Origin: Latescibacteria bacterium UBA6620
GTDB taxonomy: Bacteria > Latescibacterota > UBA2968
NCBI GenBank assembly: GCA_002433075.1
Contig: DJHM01000019.1
Span: 1 to 32,295 of the forward strand
Direction of reading: 5' to 3'
Length of the DNA: 32,295 nt
Within the stretch, counting starts at the first letter, position 1. Each line of letters begins with the position of its first letter. Below, piece after piece: positions 1 through 7,993 of this stretch. The position numbers and the translations under genes were made by a program. A model generated the notes under the pieces. That model had not been told where the DNA came from. It did no database searches and saw only the letters and a list, made by a program, of their open reading frames with translations.

Positions 1-1
1 G

Positions 2-328
2 GACAAAGAGAGGGGTCAGGTCAATGTGGTTGTCAATACGGAGCCGACCTATGTCTTTGAACTCGAGGGGAACTATCCGAACCCGCTCAACCTGAGCACG
101 GTCATTCGTTACTAGATTCCCGGGGTGCTGGATGTTCGGCTCGTGATCTACAATGTCCTCGGCCAGGAGGTCCGTAGTCTGATCGACGACAGTCAGCCTG
201 CCGGCCGCTACAGCCCTGTCTGGGACGGTCGGGACGCAATCGGTCGCGGCGTTTCGAACGGAATCTAGCTGTATCGGCTGCAGGCTGGAGAGAATCTGGC
301 GGTCGGGAGGATGATGTTCGCGAAGTAA
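2..328 (+). pseudogene. Decayed 3' end of a secreted protein gene (sorting/FlgD-Ig-like C-terminal domain)
   Basis: The frame enters from outside the window and encodes a C-terminal sorting-type domain: NYPNPLNLSTVIRY, then VIYNVLGQEVRSL, then VWDGRDAIGRGVSNGI, then LYRLQAGENL and the final MMFAK before TAA at 326-328. It is interrupted by two in-frame TAG codons, at 113-115 and 266-268. By alignment to the intact domain at 11098-11373 (NPFNPSTTINYQIP and SGLYVYRM), the first TAG replaces Gln (CAG to TAG, one change) and the second replaces Tyr. The canonical NPFNPST motif has also drifted to NPLNLST. TAG ends several intact genes here (for example mreB and flgC), so general read-through is unlikely. 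I read this as a decaying gene; sequencing error is the alternative. Confidence 0.8.
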
Positions 329-351
329 GCCGATCTGACAATACTTCATCT

Positions 352-381
352 GACGGGCGATCCGGTGTCGGCTCGCCCGTC
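352..381 (+). terminator. Hairpin after the pseudogene, possible terminator
   Basis: A perfect 9-bp inverted repeat, GACGGGCGA / TCGCCCGTC (352-360 with 373-381), with a further CCG/CGG pairing inside the loop, lies 24 bases after the pseudogene stop. Only two T residues follow, so termination strength is doubtful. Confidence 0.45.
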
Positions 382-464
382 TTCGAGCCTGCACGGCCCA
401 CTCGGTGTGTATCCAACGCCAGCATTTACAGCTATTTATGTATGTACATGAACAAGAGGCTTCA

Positions 465-486
465 AAAGTGGCCCCGAGGCCACTTT
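465..486 (+). repeat. Perfect 9-bp hairpin, AAAGTGGCC-CCGA-GGCCACTTT
   Basis: Arms at 465-473 and 478-486 are perfectly complementary around a 4-base loop. It sits in the 293-base gap between the pseudogene and the glycosyltransferase, 40 bases upstream of a promoter candidate. No T-run follows on either strand, so it may be a weak terminator, a regulator site or a transcript-stabilising hairpin. Apart from this, the hairpin at 352-381 and the promoter at 527-556, I see nothing in this gap. Confidence 0.5.
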
Positions 487-526
487 GGGGACCGGTTTGG
501 CCCGTTGGGGGAGGGCAACCTTTAGG

Positions 527-556
527 TTGACTCCGTGCGAAGGATCGGCCTATACG
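527..556 (+). promoter_or_regulatory. Sigma-70-type promoter candidate for the glycosyltransferase cluster
   Basis: TTGACT at 527-532 and TATACG at 551-556 are separated by 18 bases. Transcription would begin near 563, which leaves only 8 bases before the TTG at 571 but about 59 before the ATG at 622. This favours the ATG as the start codon. Confidence 0.5.
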
Positions 557-621
557 TCTGAGTTGCAGGGTTGTTGAACACGGATCCCCTTCCGCGGTTA
601 CAGCGTCCTGAATCGACCCGA

Positions 622-1704
622 ATGAGCCAGACACCCGACATCGACGTTTCGATCATCATTCCGCACTACCTCGGCGACATACTGAGCGACTGCCTGCAGT
701 CGATCTACGACCACACCGACGGTGTCTCCTTCGAGGTCATTGTCGCTGACGATCAGCCTCACGATGACGGCAGCATCGGGCGCGCGCTGGAGCGATGGCC
801 GGACATTCGGGTCGTTAAGACCGGTGGGGGATACGGGAAACCGACGAAGGGTCTGGCGTGTGGCTGTAACCGCGGTCTCGAGGTGGCGCAGGGACGTTTC
901 GCGATGCTCCTCAATAACGACATGGAGGTCACGTCGGGTTGGCTGTGCGCGCTTGTCGAGCGGGTGGATGGGGATCCGGAAGTCGGAGCCGCCCAGCCCA
1001 AAGCGCGTTCGATGCGGGAGAAAGAGCGTCTCGACTCCGAGGGGGCAGCCGGGGGGCTGATGGATGCTTATGCCTACCCGTTCTGCCTTGGGAGGATGTT
1101 CGACACGGTTGAGCAGGACGAAGGTCAGTACGACTGCTCGGTTGACATCTTCTGGGCCCTGGGGGGAGCGATGTTCCTTCGCATAGAGGCTCTGGACAAG
1201 GTGGGTCTCCTGGATGAAGCGTTCTATATGCATATGGAAGAAATCGATCTCTGCTGGCGTTTCCATCTGGCCGGATATCGCATCGTTTCGGTGCCCGATG
1301 CAGTGGTCTACCACTGGGGAGGCTTCAGCTTGAAAGCCGAGTCGTTCCAGCGACTCTACCTGAAGCATCGAAACAGTCTCGTGATGTTCCTCAAGAATGC
1401 GTCAGGGGTGTCCATCCTGCGTCGGCTGCCAGTGAGGCTGATGATCGAGTTCTTCGCGGGGGCCGCAATCCTTACGGGGGATTGGAGACGGGCAGCTGCC
1501 GCCTGGTTCGGGGTTCTGTGGGTGATTCTGCATCCGTTGGCCGTTCTTCGACGCCGGACGACTGCCCAGAACGTGCGCCGGGTTCCCGACCGGGAGGTTG
1601 ACAACAGGATGTATCGAGGCTCTGTCGTCTGGGCCTACTTCGCCAAGGGCAAGAGGAGAGCTTCGGAACTGGGGCTGGGTGATGCACGGGGAATCGCGGA
1701 TTGA
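622..1704 (+). CDS. Family 2 glycosyltransferase (rhamnosyltransferase/WbbL-like)
   Basis: Predicted cytoplasmic-face inverting glycosyltransferase that moves a nucleotide-activated sugar onto a polysaccharide or lipid acceptor. The N-terminus DVSIIIPHY opens a GT-A fold. ADD (D43-D44) and NND (98-100) are the nucleotide/metal-binding motifs. GGAMFLRIEALDKVGLLDE followed by EEIDLCWRFHLAGYRI is the acceptor-side signature of GT2 family members that build O-antigen or capsule. The C-terminal 90 residues hold hydrophobic stretches suggesting membrane attachment. The frame is open from a TTG at 571, which would add 17 residues, but the ATG at 622 fits the family N-terminus and the promoter position; neither has a good ribosome binding site. 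The stop overlaps the next gene's TTG, so the two are probably translated together. Substrate cannot be told from sequence. Confidence 0.88.
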   Translation: MSQTPDIDVSIIIPHYLGDILSDCLQSIYDHTDGVSFEVIVADDQPHDDGSIGRALERWPDIRVVKTGGGYGKPTKGLACGCNRGLEVAQGRFAMLLNNDMEVTSGWLCALVERVDGDPEVGAAQPKARSMREKERLDSEGAAGGLMDAYAYPFCLGRMFDTVEQDEGQYDCSVDIFWALGGAMFLRIEALDKVGLLDEAFYMHMEEIDLCWRFHLAGYRIVSVPDAVVYHWGGFSLKAESFQRLYLKHRNSLVMFLKNASGVSILRRLPVRLMIEFFAGAAILTGDWRRAAAAWFGVLWVILHPLAVLRRRTTAQNVRRVPDREVDNRMYRGSVVWAYFAKGKRRASELGLGDARGIAD

Positions 1705-2660
1705 ACTTGAAAAACCTCCTGTCCGTTTCGATCAAGATCGCGATCAGTGTCGGCCTGATCTGGTTGTTTCTTCGCCAGATCGAACTTGGAGATCTTGTCG
1801 GTTCTGCTGGCCGTATATCATTGCAGAAGTGGGCGTTAGGCGTCTTACTTTTTGCCCTCAGCAACGTGTTGGGGGCTGTGCAGTGGGCGATTCTGCTTCG
1901 TGGCCAGAACATCCGCCTGCCGTTCAGAACCGTGCTGACCATCTATTTCGTGGGCGTCTTTTTCAACAACTTCCTGGTAAGCAACATCGGGGGAGACGCG
2001 GTCAGAGTCTACGATCTACGATCCCTGACAGGCCGGACGACGGCTGGTTTCGCGGCGGTGTTTATGGACCGCTTTATCGGCCTGTTTACGCTGATAGTGT
2101 TTTGCACGGCAGCGTTCTGGATGGATCCCAACCTCTGGACGCCCGGACTCCTGTGGCCGATGGCCGGGCTCGCGGCATCCATCGTGGGCGTGCTCTGTTT
2201 CGGGTTCAGCCGACGCTTGAGCGGATGGACCCTGGAAGTCTGCGGTAAGTTCCTTCCCGGGAAGTTTATCTTGGTTCTGGGGGGGATTCGGGATGGCTTT
2301 ATCGCCTACCGCCACGCCTACGGCTTGCTGGGGCGAGTGGGCGTCGTGGCCGCCGCGGTTCAGCTGAGCCGGGTTGCCGTCTATTTCGTAGTTGGATCCG
2401 GGATGGGGCTCGGCGTCTCCTACCTGCATTTTCTCGTGTTTATTCCGTTGATTGCCATCGTCGCGGCCGTTCCCATCTCGTTCGGGGGCATCGGGGTCCG
2501 CGAAAATCTGGGTTCTATTCTGTTTGCGCGTGTTGGCGTTGCGGGACCTGATGCGCTTGCAATGATGTTTCTGGGCTACCTGGCTGGGATCACAGCCAGC
2601 CTTGCGGGAGGCATCGCTTTCGTGGTGAGGCGGAGCAAGGAAGGGGAAGAGGCTCACTGA
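1701..2660 (+). CDS. Flippase-like membrane protein (LPG synthase TM domain / UPF0104 family)
   Basis: A 319-residue integral membrane protein with about eight hydrophobic segments and family features such as NFLVSNIGGDAVRVYDL near residues 92-108 and PISFGGIGVRENL near residue 260. This family includes the membrane domain of MprF and AglD-type proteins; members near glycosyltransferases are thought to move lipid-linked intermediates or modify lipids. It lacks the cytosolic lysyl-transferase domain of MprF. It starts with TTG overlapping the glycosyltransferase stop, and its own TGA overlaps the anmK ATG, so the three genes form one translationally coupled unit. A joint role with the glycosyltransferase in envelope glycoconjugate assembly is inferred from context. 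Confidence 0.82.
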   Translation: MNLKNLLSVSIKIAISVGLIWLFLRQIELGDLVGSAGRISLQKWALGVLLFALSNVLGAVQWAILLRGQNIRLPFRTVLTIYFVGVFFNNFLVSNIGGDAVRVYDLRSLTGRTTAGFAAVFMDRFIGLFTLIVFCTAAFWMDPNLWTPGLLWPMAGLAASIVGVLCFGFSRRLSGWTLEVCGKFLPGKFILVLGGIRDGFIAYRHAYGLLGRVGVVAAAVQLSRVAVYFVVGSGMGLGVSYLHFLVFIPLIAIVAAVPISFGGIGVRENLGSILFARVGVAGPDALAMMFLGYLAGITASLAGGIAFVVRRSKEGEEAH

Positions 2661-3802
2661 TGCTGGCGATCGGGCTGATGTCGGGCACGTCGGCGGACGG
2701 CGTCGACGCAGCGCTCGTGGAACTCGACACGGAGGGAGACCGTGTTTCCTTCTCCCTGCTCGGATTCCTGAGCGAGCCCTATCCGGACGCTGTGAGGGAA
2801 GCGATCATCGCAGTGGCTCGCCCCGGCGGAGGCACCGTAGACGAGATCTGCCAGTTGAACGTGCTGGTCGGCCACTACTTCGGTCAGGCTGCACGGGCTG
2901 TCTGTGATCGGGCGGGGAAGGACCTGTCGAATGTGAGGGTGATCGGGTCTCACGGTCAGACGATTCACCATCTCCCCGAAGAAACCGATGTGCACGGTAG
3001 GGCTGTGCGTTCCACACTGCAGATCGGGGATGCTGCGACAATCGCCGAAAGCACGGGAATCCGTGTGGTTTCCGATTTCCGAAGCCGGGACATCGCGGTC
3101 GGCGGACAGGGTGCGCCTCTTGTACCGCTCGTGGATTATCTGCTCTGCAGGTCGGATGACGTCGGACGTGTGATGTTGAACCTGGGAGGCATCTCGAACC
3201 TGACGGGCCTGGCGCCTGGATGTGCGCGCCAGGACGTGTTCGCGTTCGACACAGGCCCAGGGAATATGATCATCGACGCACTCGTTGCCCAGGCGACGGA
3301 TCAGAGTTACGATCGAGACGGGGCATTGGCCGCGAAGGGGACGGTTGATCCTCAGGTGGTCGATGCTTTGCTGGAAGACTCCTATTTCTTGCGTTCTCCA
3401 CCCAAGTCGACGGGCCGGGAGTTCTTCGGACACACGTTTCTGCAGAAACTCCACGCTCTGACGAAAGAACACCCGTTCGAGGATCGGGTGGCAACTGCGA
3501 CGTCCTTAACCGCAAGGAGTGTGGGGGAAAGCGTGGATCGCTTCGTTCGCCCCGAGTTCGCGCCGGACGAGGTTTACGTGAGCGGGGGTGGCAGGAACAA
3601 CCCCGTTCTGATGCAGTGGCTGCAGGATGCCCTTCCCGATTGTGACCTACAGCCGACGGATATGCTCGGCGTCGATTCGAACGCGAAAGAAGCCCTCGCT
3701 TTCGCGATTTTGGCGGTTGAAACGCTCGAGGGTAGACCAGGGAATCTACCGCGTGTCACCGGTGGTTCCAGATCGGTCGTGTTGGGCCAGATCACGCCTT
3801 AA
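2660..3802 (+). CDS. anmK: Anhydro-N-acetylmuramic acid kinase
   Basis: Recycles peptidoglycan by phosphorylating and hydrolysing 1,6-anhydro-MurNAc to MurNAc-6-phosphate in the cytoplasm. At 380 residues it is close to the family norm (about 370). The ASKHA-fold motifs are present in order: LMSGTSADGVDA near the start, GSHGQTIHH, SDFRSRDIAVGGQGAPLVP, LNLGGISNLT, FDTGPGNMIIDA and YVSGGGRNNP. The ATG overlaps the preceding TGA. No murQ or nagK is in the window, so the downstream recycling enzymes are elsewhere. No intrinsic terminator is evident after it. Confidence 0.96.
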   Translation: MLAIGLMSGTSADGVDAALVELDTEGDRVSFSLLGFLSEPYPDAVREAIIAVARPGGGTVDEICQLNVLVGHYFGQAARAVCDRAGKDLSNVRVIGSHGQTIHHLPEETDVHGRAVRSTLQIGDAATIAESTGIRVVSDFRSRDIAVGGQGAPLVPLVDYLLCRSDDVGRVMLNLGGISNLTGLAPGCARQDVFAFDTGPGNMIIDALVAQATDQSYDRDGALAAKGTVDPQVVDALLEDSYFLRSPPKSTGREFFGHTFLQKLHALTKEHPFEDRVATATSLTARSVGESVDRFVRPEFAPDEVYVSGGGRNNPVLMQWLQDALPDCDLQPTDMLGVDSNAKEALAFAILAVETLEGRPGNLPRVTGGSRSVVLGQITP

Positions 3803-3817
3803 GTCCCGGATTTTGTG

Positions 3818-3846
3818 TTGATTAGGGTAGGGCCTTTTCGTAACTT
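3818..3846 (+). promoter_or_regulatory. Weak promoter candidate for the HD-GYP gene
   Basis: TTGATT (3818-3823) and TAACTT (3841-3846) are separated by 17 bases, within the 105-base gap before the HD-GYP gene. The -10 match is weak. This is the best pair I can see in the gap. Confidence 0.3.
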
Positions 3847-3907
3847 TGCGATTATCCTGCCAGTTATGGGAGTTTTTTAGTAAGATCGATGTCATCTGAA
3901 CGGATCT

Positions 3908-5164
3908 ATGGCGAAGAAGAAGATCTCAATCGATAACATCGAAGTCGGAATGTTCATAGAAGCTGATGTCCGGGATGCCGCAAAAGGCAAAGGGGTAACG
4001 CAGGCTTCGGGGAAGAACGTCCTTCTCCTGGGTAAGGGGATGCTGGTTACCTCCGAGAACCAGGTGAAGCGGCTCAAAGAAGCCGGGCTGAACGAAGTTA
4101 CGATTGACACATCCAAGGGCAAAGATTCGGCGAGCGGCCGGGTTCAGGCCGCGCCGGTGGTCATCAAAGAAGTCAAGAAGGCGACACCCCCAGCCGGGCG
4201 GAAGGCATTCTTCAAGGACGAAGTTCAGGTCGCTCGAAAAATCCGCGGCGCCTCGGTAAAAATCGTCAAGGATTTTATGGGGAATGCCGCTCAGGGCGGC
4301 AGCATAGACCACGAAAAGGTTGAACTTGCCTCGAAGACACTCACGGGCAGTGTGTTCCGAAACGTCGACGCACTCCTCAGTCTGACGGCGCTCAAGGACT
4401 ATAGCGAGCATACCTACACGCACTCGGTCAATGTCTGCTGTCTGACCCTGGCCATCGCTTACGCGTCGGGCGTGACAGAAGAGGAGGCGGGTGTCATCGG
4501 CGTGGGCGGACTTCTGCACGACGTGGGGAAAGCCAAGATTCCTCTGTGGGTGCTCGATAAGCCCGGCCCGCTGACAGACGACGAGCGGAAAGTGATTATG
4601 AGCCATCCGCTCTTCGGCGAGGAAATCCTCAAAACGATGCCCGATGTCCCGGAAGAATCGTTCTACATTACGGGACAGCACCACGAAAAAGTGAACGGCA
4701 AGGGCTATCCCCGAGGGATGAGTGGCGATGAGATGCACCCCTGGGCGAAAATGGCGGCCGTGGCCGATGTCTACGATGCATTGACGTCCGCGCGTCCCTA
4801 CAAGCCTGGTTTGCCCCCGCACGTCGCTTTGCGTGTGATCTTCGATGGAAAGGGCACGGACTTCGACACCGATGTCGTCGACACGTTCATCAAGCAGCTG
4901 GGGATCTACCCGGTAGGGAGTTTCGTCAAGCTGAACACGGGAGAGATGGGCGTGGTGATGGAAGTGAATCCGCTCGATTCTTTGCGCCCCAAAGTCGGGG
5001 TTATCTTCTCACAGTTCGGCAAGCGCAGACCGTCGCCTTTCGTCGTCGATCTCTACAAGGAATTCAACGAACGTGGAGCCGAAGGGGCTCGTGCGATCGT
5101 CGGCGCCGACGACCCCAGACATTTCGAGGTCAACGTCGAGGATTATCTCGAAGTACCCGGCTGA
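3908..5164 (+). CDS. HD-GYP domain protein, c-di-GMP phosphodiesterase
   Basis: Probable cyclic-di-GMP phosphodiesterase controlling motility or surface behaviour. Residues 1 to about 110 resemble the DUF3391 domain often found before HD-GYP domains (IDNIEVGMFIEADV, then GMLVTSENQVKRLKEAGLNEVTID). The catalytic part has the metal-binding HD of LLHDVGKAKIP (H204-D205), the paired histidines of GQHHEKVNGKGYP (258-259) and the diagnostic GYP at 266-268, followed by AAVADVYDALTSARPYK. About 100 residues after the domain form a small C-terminal module. The full set of residues suggests an active enzyme. No signal peptide or membrane segment is seen. It is transcribed alone and followed by a strong hairpin. 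The lone flgC in this window shows a flagellar apparatus may exist, but a direct link is inference. Confidence 0.93.
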   Translation: MAKKKISIDNIEVGMFIEADVRDAAKGKGVTQASGKNVLLLGKGMLVTSENQVKRLKEAGLNEVTIDTSKGKDSASGRVQAAPVVIKEVKKATPPAGRKAFFKDEVQVARKIRGASVKIVKDFMGNAAQGGSIDHEKVELASKTLTGSVFRNVDALLSLTALKDYSEHTYTHSVNVCCLTLAIAYASGVTEEEAGVIGVGGLLHDVGKAKIPLWVLDKPGPLTDDERKVIMSHPLFGEEILKTMPDVPEESFYITGQHHEKVNGKGYPRGMSGDEMHPWAKMAAVADVYDALTSARPYKPGLPPHVALRVIFDGKGTDFDTDVVDTFIKQLGIYPVGSFVKLNTGEMGVVMEVNPLDSLRPKVGVIFSQFGKRRPSPFVVDLYKEFNERGAEGARAIVGADDPRHFEVNVEDYLEVPG

Positions 5165-5195
5165 CCACTCGATTCGGTGAGGGTGTTCCTTTCGA

Positions 5196-5231
5196 CCTTT
5201 GGATCCGCTGGATCCAAAGGTTGTTGTTTTT
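5196..5231 (+). terminator. Strong intrinsic terminator abutting the heme operon start
   Basis: CCTTTGGATCC-GCT-GGATCCAAAGG is a perfect 11-bp stem with a 3-base loop (5196-5220), followed directly by TTGTTGTTTTT. It lies 31 bases after the HD-GYP stop and ends exactly where the ribosome binding site of the hemX-like gene begins (GAGGGA, 5232-5237). It may simply end the HD-GYP transcript, but any transcript that starts upstream must pass it to reach the heme genes. Confidence 0.88.
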
Positions 5232-5242
5232 GAGGGAAACGC

Positions 5243-6061
5243 TTGGACACGTTACTCATTCTATCCGCCGTCCTCTACACAGTCAGCGCGGTGGCCTACG
5301 TGCTGAATTTCCAGAAGAGCTCTGCCTCTCGGGGCTCGATCGGGACGTCGTCGTTGCTCGCGGGCTGGGTCGCACAGACCTTCTTTCTCGGGTTGCTCAC
5401 AGCACTCACGGGGAGTGTGCCGCTTACCAAGCAGGTCCTGCCCGCGATCTGCGCCTGGCTGCTCGTCATCGTCTACCTCTACCTGGAACTGAGCTCCCAC
5501 GACCGATCGCTCGGAGCCCTGGTTATTCCGATTGTCTGGCTGCTCCAACTTCTCTCGATGCCCCAGCTCTACGGAGTCGAGGAGGCTGCGGCGGCACCCC
5601 ACAGCGGGGGGTGGTTCCGCCTGCACGTTCTTGCGTATCTCCTTGCCTACGCGGCGTTTGCAATCTCCTTCGTGAGTGCTGTCATGTACGTGATGCTTCT
5701 CGGTGAGATCCAGCAGAAGCACCTCGGTTTTTTCTACGAGCGGCTTCCGTCTCTGGACGTGCTCGATCTGCTCGACAGCCGAGCGGCCACCTTTGGATTC
5801 ACGCTTCTGACAGCGGGCGTCGTCTCGAGTACTGTATGGGCGTACCAGGAAATGGATCGAGCCTGGGTCTGGGCGGAGCCGTCCGTGGCCCCACTCCTGT
5901 TGACGTGGGTGATCTACGGCGGACACGTCTTCGCTCGTGCCGTTTCCGGGTGGCAGGGTCGGCGCGCCGCCTACCTGTCGATTGCGGGGTTCACGGTCGT
6001 GATACTCGCATTTCCAGTCGTGGGTGTCTTCTTCAGCGGACAGCATCCGTTCGGGGGGTGA
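5243..6061 (+). CDS. hemX: HemX-like membrane protein (CcsA/HemX family)
   Basis: A 272-residue polytopic membrane protein with about eight hydrophobic helices. The conserved region HVLAYLLAYAAFAISFVSAVMYVM, then DLLDSRAATFGFTLLTAGVVSSTVWAYQEM, is typical of the cytochrome c assembly superfamily. The tryptophan-rich WWD heme-handling motif of true CcsA proteins is missing, and the position directly upstream of hemA matches HemX, a membrane protein reported to influence HemA levels in Bacillus. The TTG start is supported by TGAGGGA five bases upstream. It is the first gene of the tetrapyrrole operon, with almost no space to the next gene. The exact role cannot be settled from sequence. Confidence 0.8.
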   Translation: MDTLLILSAVLYTVSAVAYVLNFQKSSASRGSIGTSSLLAGWVAQTFFLGLLTALTGSVPLTKQVLPAICAWLLVIVYLYLELSSHDRSLGALVIPIVWLLQLLSMPQLYGVEEAAAAPHSGGWFRLHVLAYLLAYAAFAISFVSAVMYVMLLGEIQQKHLGFFYERLPSLDVLDLLDSRAATFGFTLLTAGVVSSTVWAYQEMDRAWVWAEPSVAPLLLTWVIYGGHVFARAVSGWQGRRAAYLSIAGFTVVILAFPVVGVFFSGQHPFGG

Positions 6062-6062
6062 G

Positions 6063-6698
6063 GTGAAGAGATTCTATCCTCTGCTTCTGGACGTGTCTGG
6101 GAGACGTTGCGTGGTCGTCGGTGGGGGACACGTCGGGACACGCAAGGTTCGGCCGCTGATCGAAGCGGAGGCCGACGTTGTCGCGATCTCCCCCGATGTG
6201 TCCGAGACGCTCGAAAAATGGGCGAAGGAGGGACGTCTGGAATGGCTCCAGCGCACCTTCGTTCCCACAGACCTAGATGGAGCTTACCTGGTGTTCGGAG
6301 CGACCAACGACGCCGCGGTCAACCGGGATGTGGCTGAGGCGGCCGAGAAGAATGGGATTCTCTTCAACAACGCGATGGGGCCGGATGGATCTGATTTTCA
6401 CGTGCCTTCCACGGTGAGGCGGGGTGGGCTCACCTTGACGGTCTCGACCGGCGGAGGCAGCCCCGCTTATGCGCGACTCGTGCGTGAGCGGCTGGAAGAC
6501 ACTTTCGGTCCGGAACACGCCGAGGTGGTCGCCCTTTTCGAGGATCTACGAGCACGTGTGATGGAAAGGTTTCCCGACAACGCAGCGCGACGCCGAGCAT
6601 TCTGGAAGGAGCTTGTGTCCTGGGAGATGGTCGATTGGGTCCGAGATGGAAATGAGAAAGCGATCGAAGAGCGCGTGACACAATGCCTGTCCTCGTAG
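6063..6698 (+). CDS. Precorrin-2 dehydrogenase / sirohydrochlorin ferrochelatase (CysG N-terminal type)
   Basis: Oxidises precorrin-2 to sirohydrochlorin with NAD and may insert iron to give siroheme. The N-terminal Rossmann motif is RRCVVVGGGHVGTRKV, followed by the hallmark region VFGATNDAAVNRDVAEAAEKNGILFNN, then DFHVPSTVRRGGLTLTVSTGGGSPAYARLVRE. At about 211 residues it is a stand-alone version of the CysG N-terminal half. The frame extends upstream to a TTG at 6024 inside hemX, but the GTG at 6063 begins the conserved KRFYPLLLDVSGR and follows a G-rich ribosome binding site at 6053-6058. Its C-terminus overlaps hemA by 16 bases. Together with the SUMT domain encoded at 8901 it completes the siroheme branch. 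Confidence 0.92.
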   Translation: MKRFYPLLLDVSGRRCVVVGGGHVGTRKVRPLIEAEADVVAISPDVSETLEKWAKEGRLEWLQRTFVPTDLDGAYLVFGATNDAAVNRDVAEAAEKNGILFNNAMGPDGSDFHVPSTVRRGGLTLTVSTGGGSPAYARLVRERLEDTFGPEHAEVVALFEDLRARVMERFPDNAARRRAFWKELVSWEMVDWVRDGNEKAIEERVTQCLSS

Positions 6699-7993
6699 TC
6701 GGGTTGTCACACGAGACGGCTCCCGTCGACGTCCGGGATCGTGTTGCGGTACCCGCGGGAGAGACCAAGTCCGCACTCGAATCGCTCACGAGGGTGGAAG
6801 AGGTCGATGAGTGCGCGCTGATCTCCACCTGCAACCGCACCGAGGCCTATGCGGTCACGCAGAATCCTGACATCGCCTGCGACGGCATCCTTCGGTTCTT
6901 CTGCGATCGAAGCGGAATGACCGCTACGGAGTTGAACGAACACCTGTTCACCCATAGTGACATCGACGCTGTACGTCATCTCTTCGGGGTTTCCGCCGGG
7001 CTGCATTCGATGATCGTGGGTGAACCACAGATCGCGGGACAGGTCAAGGATGCGGGAAGTCTCGCGCTGGAGACACGATGCTCGTCGCGCATCCTGAACC
7101 GTCTCTTCAGGTCGGCTGTGGAGACGTCGAAGAGAGCCAGGACCGAGACGGAGATCGGGTCGGGCGCAGTGTCGATCTCATTTGCAGCCGTCGAGCTGGC
7201 ACGCAAGATTTTCGGCGATCTTTCAGGCAAGACAGTACTCGTATTGGGCGCCGGTGAGATGAGCGAGCTGACCGCTCGGCACCTCATCGACAACGGAGTG
7301 AAAGATCTGTGGGTCGCCAGTCGTACGAAGTCCAGAGCGGGGGAACTCGCGACAGCCGTCCAGGGTAACGCACTGGGTTGGGATGAAGGGATCGAAGCCC
7401 TGTATCGAGCAGACATCGTCATCAGCTCGACGAGCGCCCCCACTCCCATCCTCAGACAGGATCAGGTGACGGCTGCGATGCAACGTCGGCGCAATCGACA
7501 GATGTTCCTGATCGATATCGCGGTGCCTCGAGATATTGCGCCCGACGTAGCCGACGTCTACAACGTCCTTTTGTATGACATCGATGATCTCCAGGCGGTC
7601 GTGGGGGAGAACATCCAGAAGCGAAGCGGAGAGGCTGAAAAATCGCGACGCATCGTGGAGGAGGAAGTGGCCGGGTTCGAGGGATGGCTTGCCAGCCTCG
7701 ATGTCCAGCCTGCCGTTGTCGCGCTGCGGCAGGTCTTTCACGAGGTGATGAGGGCGGAACTGGAGCGGGCGAAACTGACGGATTTGACGGATGAACAGCG
7801 CGAAAGGGTAGCGCTTCTTCTCCGACAGTTCACGAATAAGCTCTTGCACGCCCCGACAACGAGACTGAAAGCCTCTGCGGAGCAGGGCGAGGGTGCGGCT
7901 CACGTGGACTCACTGATTCAGCTATTCGACCTGTCCGAAGCGATCCGTGACGGTCTGGGCGGGGATCGGGATGCAAGGAAGGTCGAGGGCTGA
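6683..7993 (+). CDS. hemA: Glutamyl-tRNA reductase
   Basis: First committed step of C5 tetrapyrrole synthesis: NADPH-dependent reduction of glutamyl-tRNA to glutamate-1-semialdehyde. The catalytic Cys50 lies in ISTCNRTEAYAV, and the substrate-binding segment GLHSMIVGEPQIAGQVKDA follows. The NADPH domain begins at VLVLGAGEMSELTARHL near residue 186, and the C-terminal region is the helical dimerisation domain. The 436-residue length is normal. It overlaps both neighbours, which indicates translational coupling within the operon. Use of the C5 route implies a hemL elsewhere. Confidence 0.97.
   Translation: MPVLVVGLSHETAPVDVRDRVAVPAGETKSALESLTRVEEVDECALISTCNRTEAYAVTQNPDIACDGILRFFCDRSGMTATELNEHLFTHSDIDAVRHLFGVSAGLHSMIVGEPQIAGQVKDAGSLALETRCSSRILNRLFRSAVETSKRARTETEIGSGAVSISFAAVELARKIFGDLSGKTVLVLGAGEMSELTARHLIDNGVKDLWVASRTKSRAGELATAVQGNALGWDEGIEALYRADIVISSTSAPTPILRQDQVTAAMQRRRNRQMFLIDIAVPRDIAPDVADVYNVLLYDIDDLQAVVGENIQKRSGEAEKSRRIVEEEVAGFEGWLASLDVQPAVVALRQVFHEVMRAELERAKLTDLTDEQRERVALLLRQFTNKLLHAPTTRLKASAEQGEGAAHVDSLIQLFDLSEAIRDGLGGDRDARKVEG

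Noticed and set aside
2..328. Amber codons read as an amino acid (genetic code change)
   Set aside because: TAG is the normal stop of intact genes here (mreB, flgC, SUMT-HemD), and the two sites replace different residues.
5243..6061. Calling the first heme-operon gene CcsA/ResC cytochrome c assembly protein
   Set aside because: The tryptophan-rich WWD motif is absent, and the position before hemA fits HemX better.
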